Positions 53,301 through 64,000 of a stretch of 64,000 nucleotides of DNA are shown in pieces. The position numbers and the translations under genes were made by a program. The notes beneath the pieces are model-generated. The model was given only the letters and a program-made list of their open reading frames with translations, searched no databases and had not been told where the DNA came from. Numbering within the stretch: the first letter of the stretch is position 1; each line of letters starts with the position of its first letter. Source of the stretch: Undibacterium sp. CCC3.4 (GTDB lineage: Bacteria > Pseudomonadota > Gammaproteobacteria > Burkholderiales > Burkholderiaceae_D); assembly GCF_034347425.1 (NCBI RefSeq), contig NZ_CP133779.1:2852001-2916000 (forward strand), given 5' to 3'.

Positions 53301-54751
53301 TGAAGCCTGATCTTTTATGTCGACCGCAGCGTTGGCGTTGGCCACTGGCGGCAAGCGCCCTCGTACTGCTCAATGCTTGTGCCATGCTGGCCAAAGAAAG
53401 TCCGCAACTGGCCCTGATCGACCCGGCCCAGGTGCGCCTCGAGCAAGCGCCGCCGCCGGCTGCGTCGGAGTGGCCGCAGACGCAGTGGTGGCAGCAGTAT
53501 GGTGATGCGCAATTGAATAGCTTGATGGAAAGAGCGCTGCAGCAAGCGCCGCTGATGGCGGTCGTCGATCAAAGGCTGGTGGCCAGTCGTGCTAATACGG
53601 CTTTGCAGCATGCCAGCGGCGGTTGGTCGCTGAACTTCGGTGCCAGTCTTGATCGCCAAGATGTCTCGGCTAATGGTTTCTTGGCACCCTATGCACACAG
53701 CGGCGAAGGCATGACCGGGCCTTGGTATACCGAAGGCTCAGTTGGTGTGAGCGCCGAGTACCGCGTTGACCTATGGGGTAAGGAGCGCGCCGCCGTTGTC
53801 GCGGCGCTCGGTGTCGAGCGCGCGCGCGCGGCCGAAGCCGCGCAAGCGCAGCTACAACTGACGCACCGCATCGCGCTTGAGTACTATGCCATGCAAACCG
53901 AATTTGCCCGACTGGCCTTGCTGCAGCAAGCGCAGAGCTGCGCGACGGCGCTGCAAGCAGCCCATCAAGCCCGCGTCGCGCGTGGTATCGAAGCGGCGGG
54001 ACCCTGGCAACTGGCACAGGTGCGCGATTTGGAATTGCAAAAACAAGTAATGGAAACCACCGCTGCACTGCGCATGGCACGCGAAAGTTTGCGCGCACTG
54101 GTTGGTGCCGGCCCCGCTGATTTTCCAGTCTTGCAAGTGCAAGTGTGGCCGCAGCGGCCGGCACCGGTGCCAAGCAGCTTGGATTACCAATTGCTGACGC
54201 GTCGTGCTGATTTACAGGCGGCGCGCTGGTATGTGGAATCGGCACTGAGCCAGCTAGAAGTGCGGCGTGCGGCGTTTTACCCGAGTTTTGATATCAAGGC
54301 CATGTTGGGCCTCAATGCCTTGCATCTTGATGATTTGCTGCATAGCTCGAGTACCCAGTTTAATCTCGTGCCCGGTTTGAGCTTGCCGATCTTTGACAGC
54401 GGTCGCCTCAATGCCGCGTTGGCTGGTGCGCGCGGTCAGAGTAATGTATTGATTGCCCAATATAACCAAGCCGTCATCGATGCCGTGCGCGACGTCGTCA
54501 CCGGGCAGATTGCCTTGCAAAATATCGATCAGCAATTGAGCTTGGAGCAGGCTAAGCTGACGGCTGTGTCGTATCAGTTGCACAGCGCCCAGGCGTATTA
54601 TGAGCGTGGTGTTGGCGATGAATTGGCCGTGCTGGAGGCGCGTTTGCCGGTATTGGCTGAGCGCAGTCATCTGCTGGAATTGCGTCAGCGTCAGATTACT
54701 GCGGCACTGAATTTAATCCGTGCCTTAGGTGGCGGTTATCAGGCTGGCTGA
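53300..54751 (+). CDS. Outer membrane efflux lipoprotein, MdtP/NodT-like
   Basis: A 483-residue TolC-type channel of the NodT group. The signal peptide ends with a lipobox (ALVLLNACAM). The paired repeats with ASGGWSLNFGASLDRQD and VRRAAFYPSFDIKAMLGLN are typical of outer membrane factors, with the usual coiled-coil barrels. ATG 53300 overlaps the stop of the FUSC gene; an open frame upstream lies inside that gene and is not used. A bidirectional terminator follows after 16 bases. Confidence 0.9.
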   Translation: MKPDLLCRPQRWRWPLAASALVLLNACAMLAKESPQLALIDPAQVRLEQAPPPAASEWPQTQWWQQYGDAQLNSLMERALQQAPLMAVVDQRLVASRANTALQHASGGWSLNFGASLDRQDVSANGFLAPYAHSGEGMTGPWYTEGSVGVSAEYRVDLWGKERAAVVAALGVERARAAEAAQAQLQLTHRIALEYYAMQTEFARLALLQQAQSCATALQAAHQARVARGIEAAGPWQLAQVRDLELQKQVMETTAALRMARESLRALVGAGPADFPVLQVQVWPQRPAPVPSSLDYQLLTRRADLQAARWYVESALSQLEVRRAAFYPSFDIKAMLGLNALHLDDLLHSSSTQFNLVPGLSLPIFDSGRLNAALAGARGQSNVLIAQYNQAVIDAVRDVVTGQIALQNIDQQLSLEQAKLTAVSYQLHSAQAYYERGVGDELAVLEARLPVLAERSHLLELRQRQITAALNLIRALGGGYQAG

Positions 54752-54767
54752 ACAACAAGTCACGCAT

Positions 54768-54804
54768 AAAAAAACGCGGCCACATCAAGTGGCCGCGTTT
54801 TTTT
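54768..54804. terminator. Bidirectional terminator between efflux operon and efp
   Basis: ACGCGGCCAC and GTGGCCGCGT pair perfectly around ATCAA with A-run and T-run of seven bases on either side, so it works on both strands. Confidence 0.92.
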
Positions 54805-54818
54805 ACAGCGACGTGGTC

Positions 54819-55394
54819 TTAGTTACGGACGACGCGTTTGTATTCGTTAGTACGGGTATCGATTTCGATGACATCGTCTTGGCTCACGAACAGTGGCACT
54901 TGTACGATATGGCAATGCGCTTCGACAGCGTTTTCGATTTTAGCTTGTTTCAGAACGTTGCCCGAAGTGTTGCCTTTGACAGCTGGTTCCGAGTACACGA
55001 TTTGACGTGCTATCGTGGTTGGCAATTCAACCGAGATCGCTTTACCATCGTAGAAAATCGCTTCGCATTCCATGCCATCTTTGAGGTAATGCAAGGCGTC
55101 GCCGAGGTTTTCTTCTTCGATTTCATATTGTTCGTAATCGGCATCCATGAAGACGAACAGCGGATCAGCGAAGTACGAATACGTAACTGGTTTTTTATCG
55201 AGCACGATCACGTCAAACTTGTCATCACCGCGGAACACGTTTTCCAACGGGCTGTTGGTCAACAAGTTCTTCATTTTCCACTTGTAGGTGAAGCCTGTGC
55301 GGCTCGAGCCGTTGACATCGGAGCGCAGCACGATCATTGGCTTGCTGTCGACCATAATAATGTTGCCAACACGAATTTCTTTTGCAGGTTTCAT
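54819..55394 (-). CDS. efp: Elongation factor P, Arg32 type
   Basis: A 191-residue three-domain factor that rescues ribosomes stalled at consecutive prolines. The modified loop reads [20 protein letters not shown], placing Arg at position 32, as in EF-Ps activated by rhamnosylation. The enzyme for that, EarP, is encoded 120 bases upstream on the same strand. The slightly long loop and Thr-Gly-Phe after Arg differ from enteric lysine-type EF-P. Confidence 0.95.
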   Translation of the reverse strand: MKPAKEIRVGNIIMVDSKPMIVLRSDVNGSSRTGFTYKWKMKNLLTNSPLENVFRGDDKFDVIVLDKKPVTYSYFADPLFVFMDADYEQYEIEEENLGDALHYLKDGMECEAIFYDGKAISVELPTTIARQIVYSEPAVKGNTSGNVLKQAKIENAVEAHCHIVQVPLFVSQDDVIEIDTRTNEYKRVVRN

Positions 55395-55514
55395 AGCGAA
55401 TATACGTAAAAAGGTGGTTGCATAAAAATCATCTGTTGCATACTGGCAAAAAGCCCCGCAAGCTCAGGTCTGATTGAATTTAAAATTCGATAAAATTTAA
55501 CCGCATATTTTACC

Positions 55515-56702
55515 TTAAATTTGGGCCGCCGCTGCATTAACTGCAGCCAGCCCGGTGGTAAAACGCAGCAAATTGCTACTGAAATCGCCATTTTCCAGCA
55601 TTTTTTGCTCCCATACGCGCGCGCATGCCTCGATCTCGGGCAATTCCTGCATCAACGCCGGCCATACTGTCGCCCAGTCGGTGGCGCTGGTCGTGACGGC
55701 ATTCCAAGCCAGACTGGCAGCGCGTAGCTGGCTGCCGGCGGCATCATGAATCTGTAAAAATGCCTGTAATTTGCGATGATGCAGTGCTTCATCTTGCGGA
55801 TAGATATGCCAGATAAAGGCTTTTCTCGCCCATTGCGCGCGCACGAAAGAATCTTCGCCACGCACAAAATTGAAGTCGCAGGCCCACAGCAGGCGGTCAT
55901 AGTCGTCTTGCGGCATGAAGGGCACGATACACAGCGTCAGGGCCGCGCGCGTATAGCGCTGGCCGCTGCGTACTGGTTCGCCGAGAAAGGCCGTCAGCGC
56001 CGCCTCGGCTACCCCAGCCGGGACGATGCAAGTAATCGGCCGGGCTTGCTGTTGCCAAGCCGTGAGCAAGGCTGCGACCGGCGCTTCTTGGTAAGCGAAC
56101 AGCGACACCTTGAAGGCGGCGCGCTCGGCCGGCGTCAAGCCCCATTGCCCGAAAAACACCGCGACCGCCGCAGTATCGGCTAAAAAAGCCTGACGTCGCG
56201 CCGCCAGATCGGCTTCGCGCAGCAAACCGCCGGTAGCCGCATTAAAACCGGGAAAGAAAAAATGCTTGGTCAGCGGCAAGCGCGGATGCGGCGAAGGCAG
56301 GGTATGACAGCCTTCAACCCATGATTCGGCCGTCAAACCTTCGAAATTAATCCAGACTGGACGCACGGCGCACGCCGCCATGGCGCGGATGTAGTCGGGC
56401 GGTATATCGCAGGCAAAAAATTCGACCACGATGTCCGCCACCTCGGCTGCCGTGTAAGTGCCGGCTTGATCGCGCCACGCCACGATGCGCACGCCGGCAA
56501 TCTCTTGCTCAGCTAAATTGGGGTCGAGCGGCGGGCAAATCCGCGCAAAACTGAGTAAATCGTCGACCCACAGGCTGACGGCAACGCCATGTTCGCGCTG
56601 CAACTGACGCGCGAAACGCCAGCAAATGCCGATGTCGCCATAGTTATCGACGACGCGACAAAACAGCGCCAGAGTCGGCGCGCAGGAAAGAGTGATAGAC
56701 AT
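55515..56702 (-). CDS. earP: EF-P arginine rhamnosyltransferase EarP
   Basis: A 395-residue GT-B glycosyltransferase that transfers rhamnose from dTDP-rhamnose to Arg32 of EF-P. The N-terminal motif CRVVDNYGDIGICWRFARQL includes the catalytic Asp region, and the nucleotide-sugar site RGEDSFVRAQWARKAFIW is in the C-terminal half. ATG 56702 (MSITLSCAPTLALF) is used; an ATG three codons upstream is possible. It lies between gloB and efp on the same strand. Confidence 0.95.
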   Translation of the reverse strand: MSITLSCAPTLALFCRVVDNYGDIGICWRFARQLQREHGVAVSLWVDDLLSFARICPPLDPNLAEQEIAGVRIVAWRDQAGTYTAAEVADIVVEFFACDIPPDYIRAMAACAVRPVWINFEGLTAESWVEGCHTLPSPHPRLPLTKHFFFPGFNAATGGLLREADLAARRQAFLADTAAVAVFFGQWGLTPAERAAFKVSLFAYQEAPVAALLTAWQQQARPITCIVPAGVAEAALTAFLGEPVRSGQRYTRAALTLCIVPFMPQDDYDRLLWACDFNFVRGEDSFVRAQWARKAFIWHIYPQDEALHHRKLQAFLQIHDAAGSQLRAASLAWNAVTTSATDWATVWPALMQELPEIEACARVWEQKMLENGDFSSNLLRFTTGLAAVNAAAAQI

Positions 56703-56714
56703 GGTGAGCAAACT

Positions 56715-57500
56715 TTAAGCGTAATGGTTTTTCCATTCGCGCAGAGCAGCGAAATGACTGACAGCATCTTGATCGGCTGAAATTTTTTGTTCTGCCAACA
56801 AACCCGCGATCACGCCGGCTTCACGGATACGCAAGAAGGGATTGGTTTGCTTTTCCAGCCCGATCTGAGTTGGCACGGTAGGAATGCCTTGCTCGCGCCG
56901 CTGTTGCTCGCGCACGCTGCGCTCTTGCAGCGCGGTATTATTCGGTTCCACCGCGCGGGCGAAGCGCAAATTCGACAGCGTATATTCGTGTGCGCAATAG
57001 ACTTCAGTGGCATCGGGCAGCGCTGCCAGCTTTTCCAGTGAATGGAGCATTTGTGCCGGCGTGCCTTCGAACAGGCGTCCGCAACCACCGGCGAACAGCG
57101 TGTCACCGCAAAACAACCAGGCTTGTGCTTGGCTGTAATAGGCAATATGACCAGCCGTGTGGCCGGGCACGGCGATGCAACGCAAGTTCAAGTCGAGTTC
57201 CGGCACATGCACACTGTCGCCATCTTCGAGCGCCACGGTCACGCAAGCGATGCCATCATGGGCTGGCCCATACACCGGTACCGGATGCTGGGCCAACAAC
57301 GCCGCCACGCCGCCGATATGGTCAGCATGGTGATGAGTGAGTAAAATGGCCGATAATATCAGCCCGTGTGCGGCCAGCGCATGTAAGATAGGAACTGAAT
57401 CGCCCGGGTCGACCACGGCGGCATGGCTGCCATTATGGATGATCCACAGGTAGTTATCGTTAAATGCGGGTACTGTCAACACACTGAGAGAATGGTTCAT
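56715..57500 (-). CDS. gloB: Hydroxyacylglutathione hydrolase (glyoxalase II)
   Basis: A 261-residue metallo-beta-lactamase-fold enzyme that hydrolyses S-lactoylglutathione to lactate and glutathione, the second step of methylglyoxal detoxification. The metal motif [10 protein letters not shown] and the later [24 protein letters not shown] and [11 protein letters not shown] are typical. It precedes earP by twelve bases. Its start codon and that of the divergent methyltransferase gene are only eight bases apart. Confidence 0.95.
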   Translation of the reverse strand: MNHSLSVLTVPAFNDNYLWIIHNGSHAAVVDPGDSVPILHALAAHGLILSAILLTHHHADHIGGVAALLAQHPVPVYGPAHDGIACVTVALEDGDSVHVPELDLNLRCIAVPGHTAGHIAYYSQAQAWLFCGDTLFAGGCGRLFEGTPAQMLHSLEKLAALPDATEVYCAHEYTLSNLRFARAVEPNNTALQERSVREQQRREQGIPTVPTQIGLEKQTNPFLRIREAGVIAGLLAEQKISADQDAVSHFAALREWKNHYA

Positions 57501-57508
57501 AGATCAAC

Positions 57509-58273
57509 ATGGATGGATTGGAATCACCCATTATAGACCTCGATGCCTGGTTGGCGCTGTCGGCCGGGCAATATGTCTTGGCGCAGGAGCGCGTGCTGTT
57601 CGATGCCATGACGGCCGATATTTTCGGCTACCATGCGCTGCAGATCGGCATGCCACAAATTGATGCGCTGGCCGCCAGCCGCATGCCGCGGCGTTGGCTC
57701 AGCAATACCGCGCTGTGCGCCGAGCCCGGTAAGTCGGCGCGGCCTATCGTGGTCAGTCACGATTTTACCGAATTACCGTTTGATGCCCACAGCATGGACT
57801 TGGTGGTGTTGCCGCATGTCTTGGAATTTGCCAGTGAACCACATCAAATCTTGCGTGAGGTCGAGCGCATCTTGATACCGGAAGGGCGCTTGATCATCAG
57901 CGGCTTTAATCAAGCCAGTATGTGGGGTGCACGCCAACTGGCAGCACGCTTGGGCGCACCTGCTTATTTGCCGCGCGAAGGCGAATTCATCAGCGCGAAG
58001 CGCCTCAAAGATTGGCTGAAATTACTGAACATGGAAGTCGGGCGCATCGATTTTCGTTGCTATGCGCCGCCGTGCCGTTCGGATAAGTGGCTGCAGCGTT
58101 ATCATTTCATGGAAGCGGCCGGACAAAAATGGTGGCCCTATTTCGGCGCAGTGTATATGATGCAAGCCGTGAAACGCGTGCGTGGCATGCATCTGATCGG
58201 ACCAGCCGTGAAACGACGGCGACCGGTGCGCGGCAATGCCGTGGCCGTGGTCAACAAGAGCGGGCCCGATTGA
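57509..58273 (+). CDS. SAM-dependent methyltransferase
   Basis: A 254-residue class I methyltransferase-type protein. The SAM motif I is degenerate (the usual Gly-rich loop is replaced by [14 protein letters not shown]), while later motifs ([36 protein letters not shown]) are good. It is conserved between gloB and rnhA in betaproteobacteria. The substrate is unknown. The start is crowded by divergent gloB: eight bases separate the two ATGs and neither has a clear ribosome binding site. Confidence 0.82.
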   Translation: MDGLESPIIDLDAWLALSAGQYVLAQERVLFDAMTADIFGYHALQIGMPQIDALAASRMPRRWLSNTALCAEPGKSARPIVVSHDFTELPFDAHSMDLVVLPHVLEFASEPHQILREVERILIPEGRLIISGFNQASMWGARQLAARLGAPAYLPREGEFISAKRLKDWLKLLNMEVGRIDFRCYAPPCRSDKWLQRYHFMEAAGQKWWPYFGAVYMMQAVKRVRGMHLIGPAVKRRRPVRGNAVAVVNKSGPD

Positions 58274-58308
58274 CGCGGCCAGTAACAACAAAAAAATCAA
58301 AGATAGCC

Positions 58309-58761
58309 ATGGATAAAATCGAAATTTACACCGACGGCGCTTGCAAGGGTAATCCTGGCACCGGCGGTTGGGGTGCCTACATGATTGCCGGCAGCAATGA
58401 AAAAGAACTGTGCGGCGGCGAAAAAGAAACCACCAATAACCGCATGGAATTGATGGCGGTAATACAGGCACTGGCCGCGCTCAAACGTCCTTGCCAGATC
58501 ATTCTCCACACCGACAGCCAATATGTGCTCAAGGGAATCACGGAATGGATCAAGGGTTGGAAAGCCAAGGGCTGGAAAACTGCGGCCAAGGCCCCGGTCA
58601 AAAATGTCGACCTGTGGCAAGCGCTCGACGCCGCCCAAGCGACCCATGAAATCGAATGGCGCTGGGTGCGTGGTCATACCGGCAACCCCGGTAATGAGCG
58701 TGCCGATCAGTTGGCGAATCGTGGGGTGGAGATGGTGTTGTCGGGGCGAGTGGTATCCTGA
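58309..58761 (+). CDS. rnhA: Ribonuclease HI
   Basis: A 150-residue enzyme that cleaves RNA in RNA-DNA hybrids. The four acidic residues are in [26 protein letters not shown] and [12 protein letters not shown] 58309 matches the family start; the frame extends upstream inside the methyltransferase gene. dnaQ usually follows rnhA in related genomes, but here a MITE and unrelated genes follow. Confidence 0.96.
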   Translation: MDKIEIYTDGACKGNPGTGGWGAYMIAGSNEKELCGGEKETTNNRMELMAVIQALAALKRPCQIILHTDSQYVLKGITEWIKGWKAKGWKTAAKAPVKNVDLWQALDAAQATHEIEWRWVRGHTGNPGNERADQLANRGVEMVLSGRVVS

Positions 58762-58848
58762 TTTTTCGGCCAGGTTTGTTTGCCAAGCCTCACTCATATG
58801 ATTGACGTCCACTCCCACCTTAGCCTGACGGCTACTGCTTAGGCAGAA

Positions 58849-59083
58849 AGAGGCTGTCGCAAAAGGCTTTTCAGTCGACGTCCTTCCCGCATGCCGCAGC
58901 CTCGTCATTCCCGCGTGCTTTTGGCGGGAACCTGGCGTCGTTTTTAACACTGAAAACATCATCATTTCTGGCATGTTCAGTTAAGCACGAACGTCGCTGG
59001 ATTCCTGCCAAAAGCGCGCAGGAACGACGTGGCCACCAGTTGGGGTAATGATACCGACTCAATACCCTTTTGCGACAGCCTCT
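58849..59083. repeat. MITE copy D (235 bp)
   Basis: Ends AGAGGCTGTCGCAAAAGGC and TTTTGCGACAGCCTCT, with the internal arms CCGCGTGCTTTTGGCGGGAA and TTCCTGCCAAAAGCGCGCAG. Together with 58762-58848, where no gene or motif was seen, it fills the 357-base gap between rnhA and the next gene. The 40 bases to its right match the inverted left flank of copy C. Confidence 0.8.
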
Positions 59084-59118
59084 GAAGGCCGGGATTGCAA
59101 ACCCTGGTCAGATTTTTG

Positions 59119-59505
59119 ATGAAAAAATATATTGCCATGGTTTGCGTCACAGCTCTTTTCTCGCACTCTGGCTATGCGGGCAACGACGCGCGTATTTCCG
59201 GGCCATTGAATGTCAATAATCGGGCCGTATTGGCAAAAATCAAGAAAGACAATCCGGTGCACTACCAGAAGATTATTCATATTTTAAGCAAGGTCGATAC
59301 GAAGTCAGTCGAAGAAGCGCAGTGTTGGATGAAGGTAGAGTTCGGCGCAGAAAATATTGGATTTCAAGATTTGTTTATGCTCAGTTATCCGCCGAAAAAG
59401 AGGCTTGATTTTCAATTGGATGCGAGCTCTTACACGGCAGTGATTACATTGCGTTCGAACATGCCTTCCATTCGTTTTCTGAAATATCAGCCGCAGTGCG
59501 AGTAG
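59119..59505 (+). CDS. Secreted hypothetical protein
   Basis: A 128-residue frame beginning MKKYIAMVCVTALFSHSGY, a signal peptide with cleavage near YAGND. The mature part has two cysteines (AQCWMKVEFG and YQPQCE) that could form a disulfide, and KKDNPVHYQKIIHILSKVD. No family recognised. It begins 35 bases after MITE copy D, partly within sequence that belongs to the repeat flank, so the repeat may supply its promoter. Confidence 0.65.
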   Translation: MKKYIAMVCVTALFSHSGYAGNDARISGPLNVNNRAVLAKIKKDNPVHYQKIIHILSKVDTKSVEEAQCWMKVEFGAENIGFQDLFMLSYPPKKRLDFQLDASSYTAVITLRSNMPSIRFLKYQPQCE

Positions 59506-59541
59506 TGCCGACATCGCCTGCCTGCCAGCAGAACCAAGGCT

Positions 59542-60177
59542 TCAAGCGACGTCCTGCAAGCCATTTTCCAAACGCTCAAGAAACTGATGAATATGCCAGC
59601 CATCAACCAAGCCATGATGGACGAAGGTAGCCACCGGCAGCAGCAGGCGACCGTCTTGTTCGTAGCATTTGCCAACTGAAATTTTCGGTACGCTGTCGCC
59701 ATCATTGTGGCGGCGCGCATGGCTGATGCCGGAAAAGCTGATCCAAGGGATGGCGGAGAAGTGAATCGCATCGGTGCGTTCGTGGTGCTCGCCTATGCAC
59801 AGGCCGCTGGCTTGTTTGACGAGCTCGGTGGCAGCGCTGGTGGCGCGGCTGAAAGCCGCAAACTCTTCTTGGTAAGCGATGCGGCAAAAGCCGAACGTGT
59901 GGTCGGGCCGGCTGATGGTGGCATGGGCGTGAATACTATGGTAATCGAGCACTTGGCCATCTTCGATACGCAGGCGCAGAGCTTGGGTGTGATTGACCGC
60001 AGCCAAAACTTGATGCAGATAAAATTGGAAGAACGACAGCTGCTCGCGGCGGCAGTGATCGCGTGCGGTGCGACAGTCAAGGTTGGCGACGATGCCGTGG
60101 AAAGGCTCGTCACACCGTGAGAAAAAGGCGAAATGTTCGCGCCGATTCCAGTTGGCCAAATCGATGAGGGTTTTCAT
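59542..60177 (-). CDS. CatA-type chloramphenicol acetyltransferase family protein
   Basis: A 211-residue trimeric acetyltransferase fold. The catalytic motif is HHGLVDGWH and the N-terminus NWNRREHFAFFSRCDEPFH resembles class A CATs. IPWISFSGISHARR and SVPKISVGKCYEQDG are also family blocks. Real CatA enzymes acetylate chloramphenicol with acetyl-CoA, but chromosomal homologues in environmental bacteria may act on other compounds; resistance cannot be inferred from sequence alone. Confidence 0.85.
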   Translation of the reverse strand: MKTLIDLANWNRREHFAFFSRCDEPFHGIVANLDCRTARDHCRREQLSFFQFYLHQVLAAVNHTQALRLRIEDGQVLDYHSIHAHATISRPDHTFGFCRIAYQEEFAAFSRATSAATELVKQASGLCIGEHHERTDAIHFSAIPWISFSGISHARRHNDGDSVPKISVGKCYEQDGRLLLPVATFVHHGLVDGWHIHQFLERLENGLQDVA

Positions 60178-60236
60178 AGCTGATTATTTGCGGTGCCGGC
60201 ACCGCGCGGGTGCCGGCTACCGAGGTGGCCGTCGGG

Positions 60237-61172
60237 TCAGCGCAGGGCGCTGATCATGTGTTCCAGTTTGACCGTGTCGGCGCAGAAGGCGCGGATGCCT
60301 TCGGCCAGTTTTTCCGTTGCCATGGCATCGTCGTTAAGTTGGTAGCGGAATGCGGCTTCGTGCATGTCGATTTTTTCGACCGTACTGGCGGCAGCGATTT
60401 CCGGGCTCAGCTTGGCGCTGATGGGGTTGTTCGAGTCGGCTAATTTTTGCAGTAATTCCGGGCTGATGGTGAGCAGGTCGCAGCCAGCCAATTCCAGAAT
60501 TTGCGAGGTATTGCGAAAACTCGCGCCCATCACTTCGGTGCGGTAGCCGAACTTGCGGTAGTACGAGTAGATTTTTTTGACGGACACGACACCAGGATCG
60601 TCGGCACCGAAAATTTCTTGACCGGTTTTGTTTTTATACCAGTCGTAGATGCGGCCGACAAACGGCGAAATCAGTTGGGCGCCGGCTTCGGCACAGGCGA
60701 CGGCTTGGGCTAACGAGAACAACAGCGTCATGTTGCAGCGTATGCCGTCGCGTTCGAGGATTTCGGCGGCGCGTATGCCTTCCCAAGTCGAGGCGATTTT
60801 GATCAGGATACGTTCGCGGGCAATGCCGGCGGCTTCATACAGGGCGATCAGTTGGCGGCCTTTGGCGACGGTGGCGGCGGTATCGAAGGATAGGCGCGCG
60901 TCGGTTTCGGTCGAGACGCGGCCTGGGATTTGTTGCAAGATTTCGAGACCGAAGGCGATCAGCAGGTGATCGATGGTGTCATCGACCGGACGACCGACGG
61001 TGGCGCGCACGGCCGCTTCCAGCAGCGGGCGGTATTCCGGCTTTTGCACCGCCTTCAAGATCAAGGAAGGATTGGTAGTCGCATCGCGCGGCGTGTAGGC
61101 TTTGATGGCTTGAAAATCACCGGTGTCAGCGACCACGGTGGTGTATTGCTTCAATTGCTCTAATTGGTTCAT
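60237..61172 (-). CDS. tal: Transaldolase
   Basis: A 311-residue class I (TalB-type) transaldolase of the pentose phosphate pathway, moving a dihydroxyacetone unit from sedoheptulose 7-phosphate to glyceraldehyde 3-phosphate. The Schiff-base lysine is in [12 protein letters not shown] and [13 protein letters not shown] is the N-terminal signature. Start ATG 61172 is at the family position. It follows selD by 28 bases on the opposite side of transcription order, so selD and tal are probably cotranscribed with selD first. Confidence 0.95.
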   Translation of the reverse strand: MNQLEQLKQYTTVVADTGDFQAIKAYTPRDATTNPSLILKAVQKPEYRPLLEAAVRATVGRPVDDTIDHLLIAFGLEILQQIPGRVSTETDARLSFDTAATVAKGRQLIALYEAAGIARERILIKIASTWEGIRAAEILERDGIRCNMTLLFSLAQAVACAEAGAQLISPFVGRIYDWYKNKTGQEIFGADDPGVVSVKKIYSYYRKFGYRTEVMGASFRNTSQILELAGCDLLTISPELLQKLADSNNPISAKLSPEIAAASTVEKIDMHEAAFRYQLNDDAMATEKLAEGIRAFCADTVKLEHMISALR

Positions 61173-61200
61173 GTCAGGTTCGCATTCAATGAGTAAAAGA

Positions 61201-62280
61201 TCAGGCTTGCACGTTTATATGCGCCGGGCCGGCCACGATGTCGCCGATGACGGCTGCATCCATGAAGCCGCCGGCGCGGAAAATTGTTAATACTTGCTCG
61301 ACTGCTTCGGCATCGCACGATACCAATAAGCCGCCCGAGGTTTGCGGGTCACTCAGCATGGCTTGTTGCGCCGCGCTGAGGCTGTCGGCCAGGCTGACGT
61401 CGTGGCCATAGGCGGCCCAGTTTCTGGCCGAGGCACCGGTGACGTAACCGGCTTGTGCCAGTTCGGCTGCGGCTGGCAGCAGCGGAATGTCAGCCATGCG
61501 CAGCGTGGCACTCAAGCCGGCACCGCGACAAATTTCCAGCAAGTGGCCGAGCAGGCCGAAACCGGTGACATCGGTCATGGCATGCACGCCGCTCAGCTGT
61601 GATAATTGTTGGCCGGGGCGATTGAGTTGGGTGGTACTGGCGATCATGGTGGCATAACCGGCGGCATCGAGCGCTTGTTTTTTCAAGGCCGCCGAGAGTA
61701 TGCCTACGCCTAGAGGTTTGCCGAGTATCAGCTTGTTGCCGGCTTTGGCATCGGCATTGCGTTTCACCTTGGATGGATGGATCAAGCCCATCACCACCAA
61801 GCCGTAGATCGGTTCGACTGAGTCGATGGTGTGGCCACCGGCGATCGGTATGCCGGCTTCGGCACAGATGGTTTCTCCGCCACGAATGATGTCGCCGATC
61901 ACGCTCAGCGGTAATTGATTGATCGGCATGCCGACCAAGGCCAGCGCCATGATCGGTGTGCCGCCCATGGCGTAGACATCGGAGATGGCATTGGTGGCAG
62001 CGATGCGGCCGAAGTCAAATGGATCATCGACGATGGGCATGAAAAAATCGGTGGTGGCGATCAGCGCTTGTTCATCGTTGAGACGCCAAACTGCGGCATC
62101 ATCGGCCGTTTCTATGCCGACCATCAGCGCTGGCGGTACCGGGAAGCCGCTCGATTTCTTCAGAATTTCAGCCAATACGCCGGGGGCGATTTTACAGCCG
62201 CAGCCGCCGCCGTGAGAAAAGGAGGTCAGGCGTACCGGCGTTTCGGTGGGTGTGGTCATGGTCGTTTCATCAGTCAGCAT
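61201..62280 (-). CDS. selD: Selenide, water dikinase SelD (Cys form)
   Basis: A 359-residue AIRS-family enzyme making selenophosphate from selenide and ATP. The active-site loop reads [12 protein letters not shown], with Cys where some species have selenocysteine. ATP-binding blocks [20 protein letters not shown] and [16 protein letters not shown] are present. Start is ATG 62280 or 62259; the frame is open further upstream into the terminator region. No selA, selB or mnmH is in the window, so the use of selenophosphate is unknown. Confidence 0.94.
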   Translation of the reverse strand: MLTDETTMTTPTETPVRLTSFSHGGGCGCKIAPGVLAEILKKSSGFPVPPALMVGIETADDAAVWRLNDEQALIATTDFFMPIVDDPFDFGRIAATNAISDVYAMGGTPIMALALVGMPINQLPLSVIGDIIRGGETICAEAGIPIAGGHTIDSVEPIYGLVVMGLIHPSKVKRNADAKAGNKLILGKPLGVGILSAALKKQALDAAGYATMIASTTQLNRPGQQLSQLSGVHAMTDVTGFGLLGHLLEICRGAGLSATLRMADIPLLPAAAELAQAGYVTGASARNWAAYGHDVSLADSLSAAQQAMLSDPQTSGGLLVSCDAEAVEQVLTIFRAGGFMDAAVIGDIVAGPAHINVQA

Positions 62281-62315
62281 CAAGGCTATGATTATACGCT
62301 GCAGCGCCTTGGAAT

Positions 62316-62348
62316 AAAAAAAAGCGAACACCGCAGTGTTCGCTTTTT
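62316..62348. terminator. Terminator of rhlE
   Basis: AAGCGAACAC and GTGTTCGCTT pair around CGCA, flanked by A- and T-runs of at least five bases on each side. It lies about 30 bases after the rhlE stop and upstream of selD on the same strand. Confidence 0.88.
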
Positions 62349-62376
62349 GATAATGTTGCTTATATGCTGAAGACGA

Positions 62377-63816
<1,440 letters not shown>

Positions 63817-64000
63817 GGAATTCTTTCGTAAAGATTTAGCGCGATGCAAACGTAACGCGCGCAACAATGCAGCGCCAACCAAACGAAATGAACACAGAAA
63901 ATCCAACAACGGACGACAATGAGATTTCGGCACAAAAGCTTTGCGCCGGGATGATGTCTTCGTAATACCAGACATGCAGGGCGGGAGGGCTTTTACATGC

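Overview
The window is a chromosomal stretch of a betaproteobacterium, most likely Burkholderiales and probably Oxalobacteraceae-like. This is an inference from gene content: an EarP-type elongation factor P (Arg32) with its rhamnosyltransferase, an assimilatory APS-reduction operon with the DUF934 partner, a ZTP riboswitch ahead of glyA, and PHB-linked 3-hydroxybutyrate dehydrogenase next to a DUF3734 patatin. I recognised no tRNA, rRNA, CRISPR array or prophage.

Region 1 (1-3961, minus strand) is the most unusual part. A 46-residue peptide gene with a good ribosome binding site is followed by an 826-residue protein holding two JmjC/cupin-type oxygenase domains, both with complete metal-binding triads, and then by an ABC exporter that runs off the left edge. 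Peptide, peptide hydroxylase and exporter is the layout of a ribosomally made, post-translationally modified peptide (RiPP) cluster; the peptide tail is rich in Arg and His, residues that known JmjC ribosomal oxygenases hydroxylate. Region 2 (3962-4862) is non-coding and carries a 21-bp operator-like palindrome, a 174-bp palindromic repeat and a MITE.

Region 3 (4863-22335) is mostly core: bdhA and patatin, benE, a MocR regulator with an MFS exporter, nrdR, glyA with its ZTP riboswitch, then an SDR, ybgC, tolQ and tolR, which run straight into tamA and tamB; tolA, tolB and pal are not found here.

Region 4 (22336-29357) is a decayed accessory island. It holds a PAS/LuxR-like regulator, an HlyD-ABC exporter pair reduced to a fused, multiply mutated remnant, an intact OstA-like/DUF6624 protein translationally coupled to that exporter, an IscB gene that has lost its nuclease middle but keeps a likely omega-RNA region, a truncated second DUF6624 copy, a 525-bp misplaced duplicate of the tamB 3' end, MITEs, and an intact IS110/IS1111-type element inserted in one MITE.

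Region 5 (29358-64000) is ordinary again: pepA, lptFG, cbiX, a sulfate assimilation operon (TSUP, cysI, DUF934, cysH, cysD, cysN, cobA), a PRMT-like methyltransferase, a sulfate-binding protein, a TonB-dependent receptor with a small His/Cys membrane protein, metNIQ, a MarR-controlled MdtNOP-type efflux operon, efp-earP-gloB, a methyltransferase, rnhA, another MITE, a CatA-type acetyltransferase, transaldolase, selD and rhlE.
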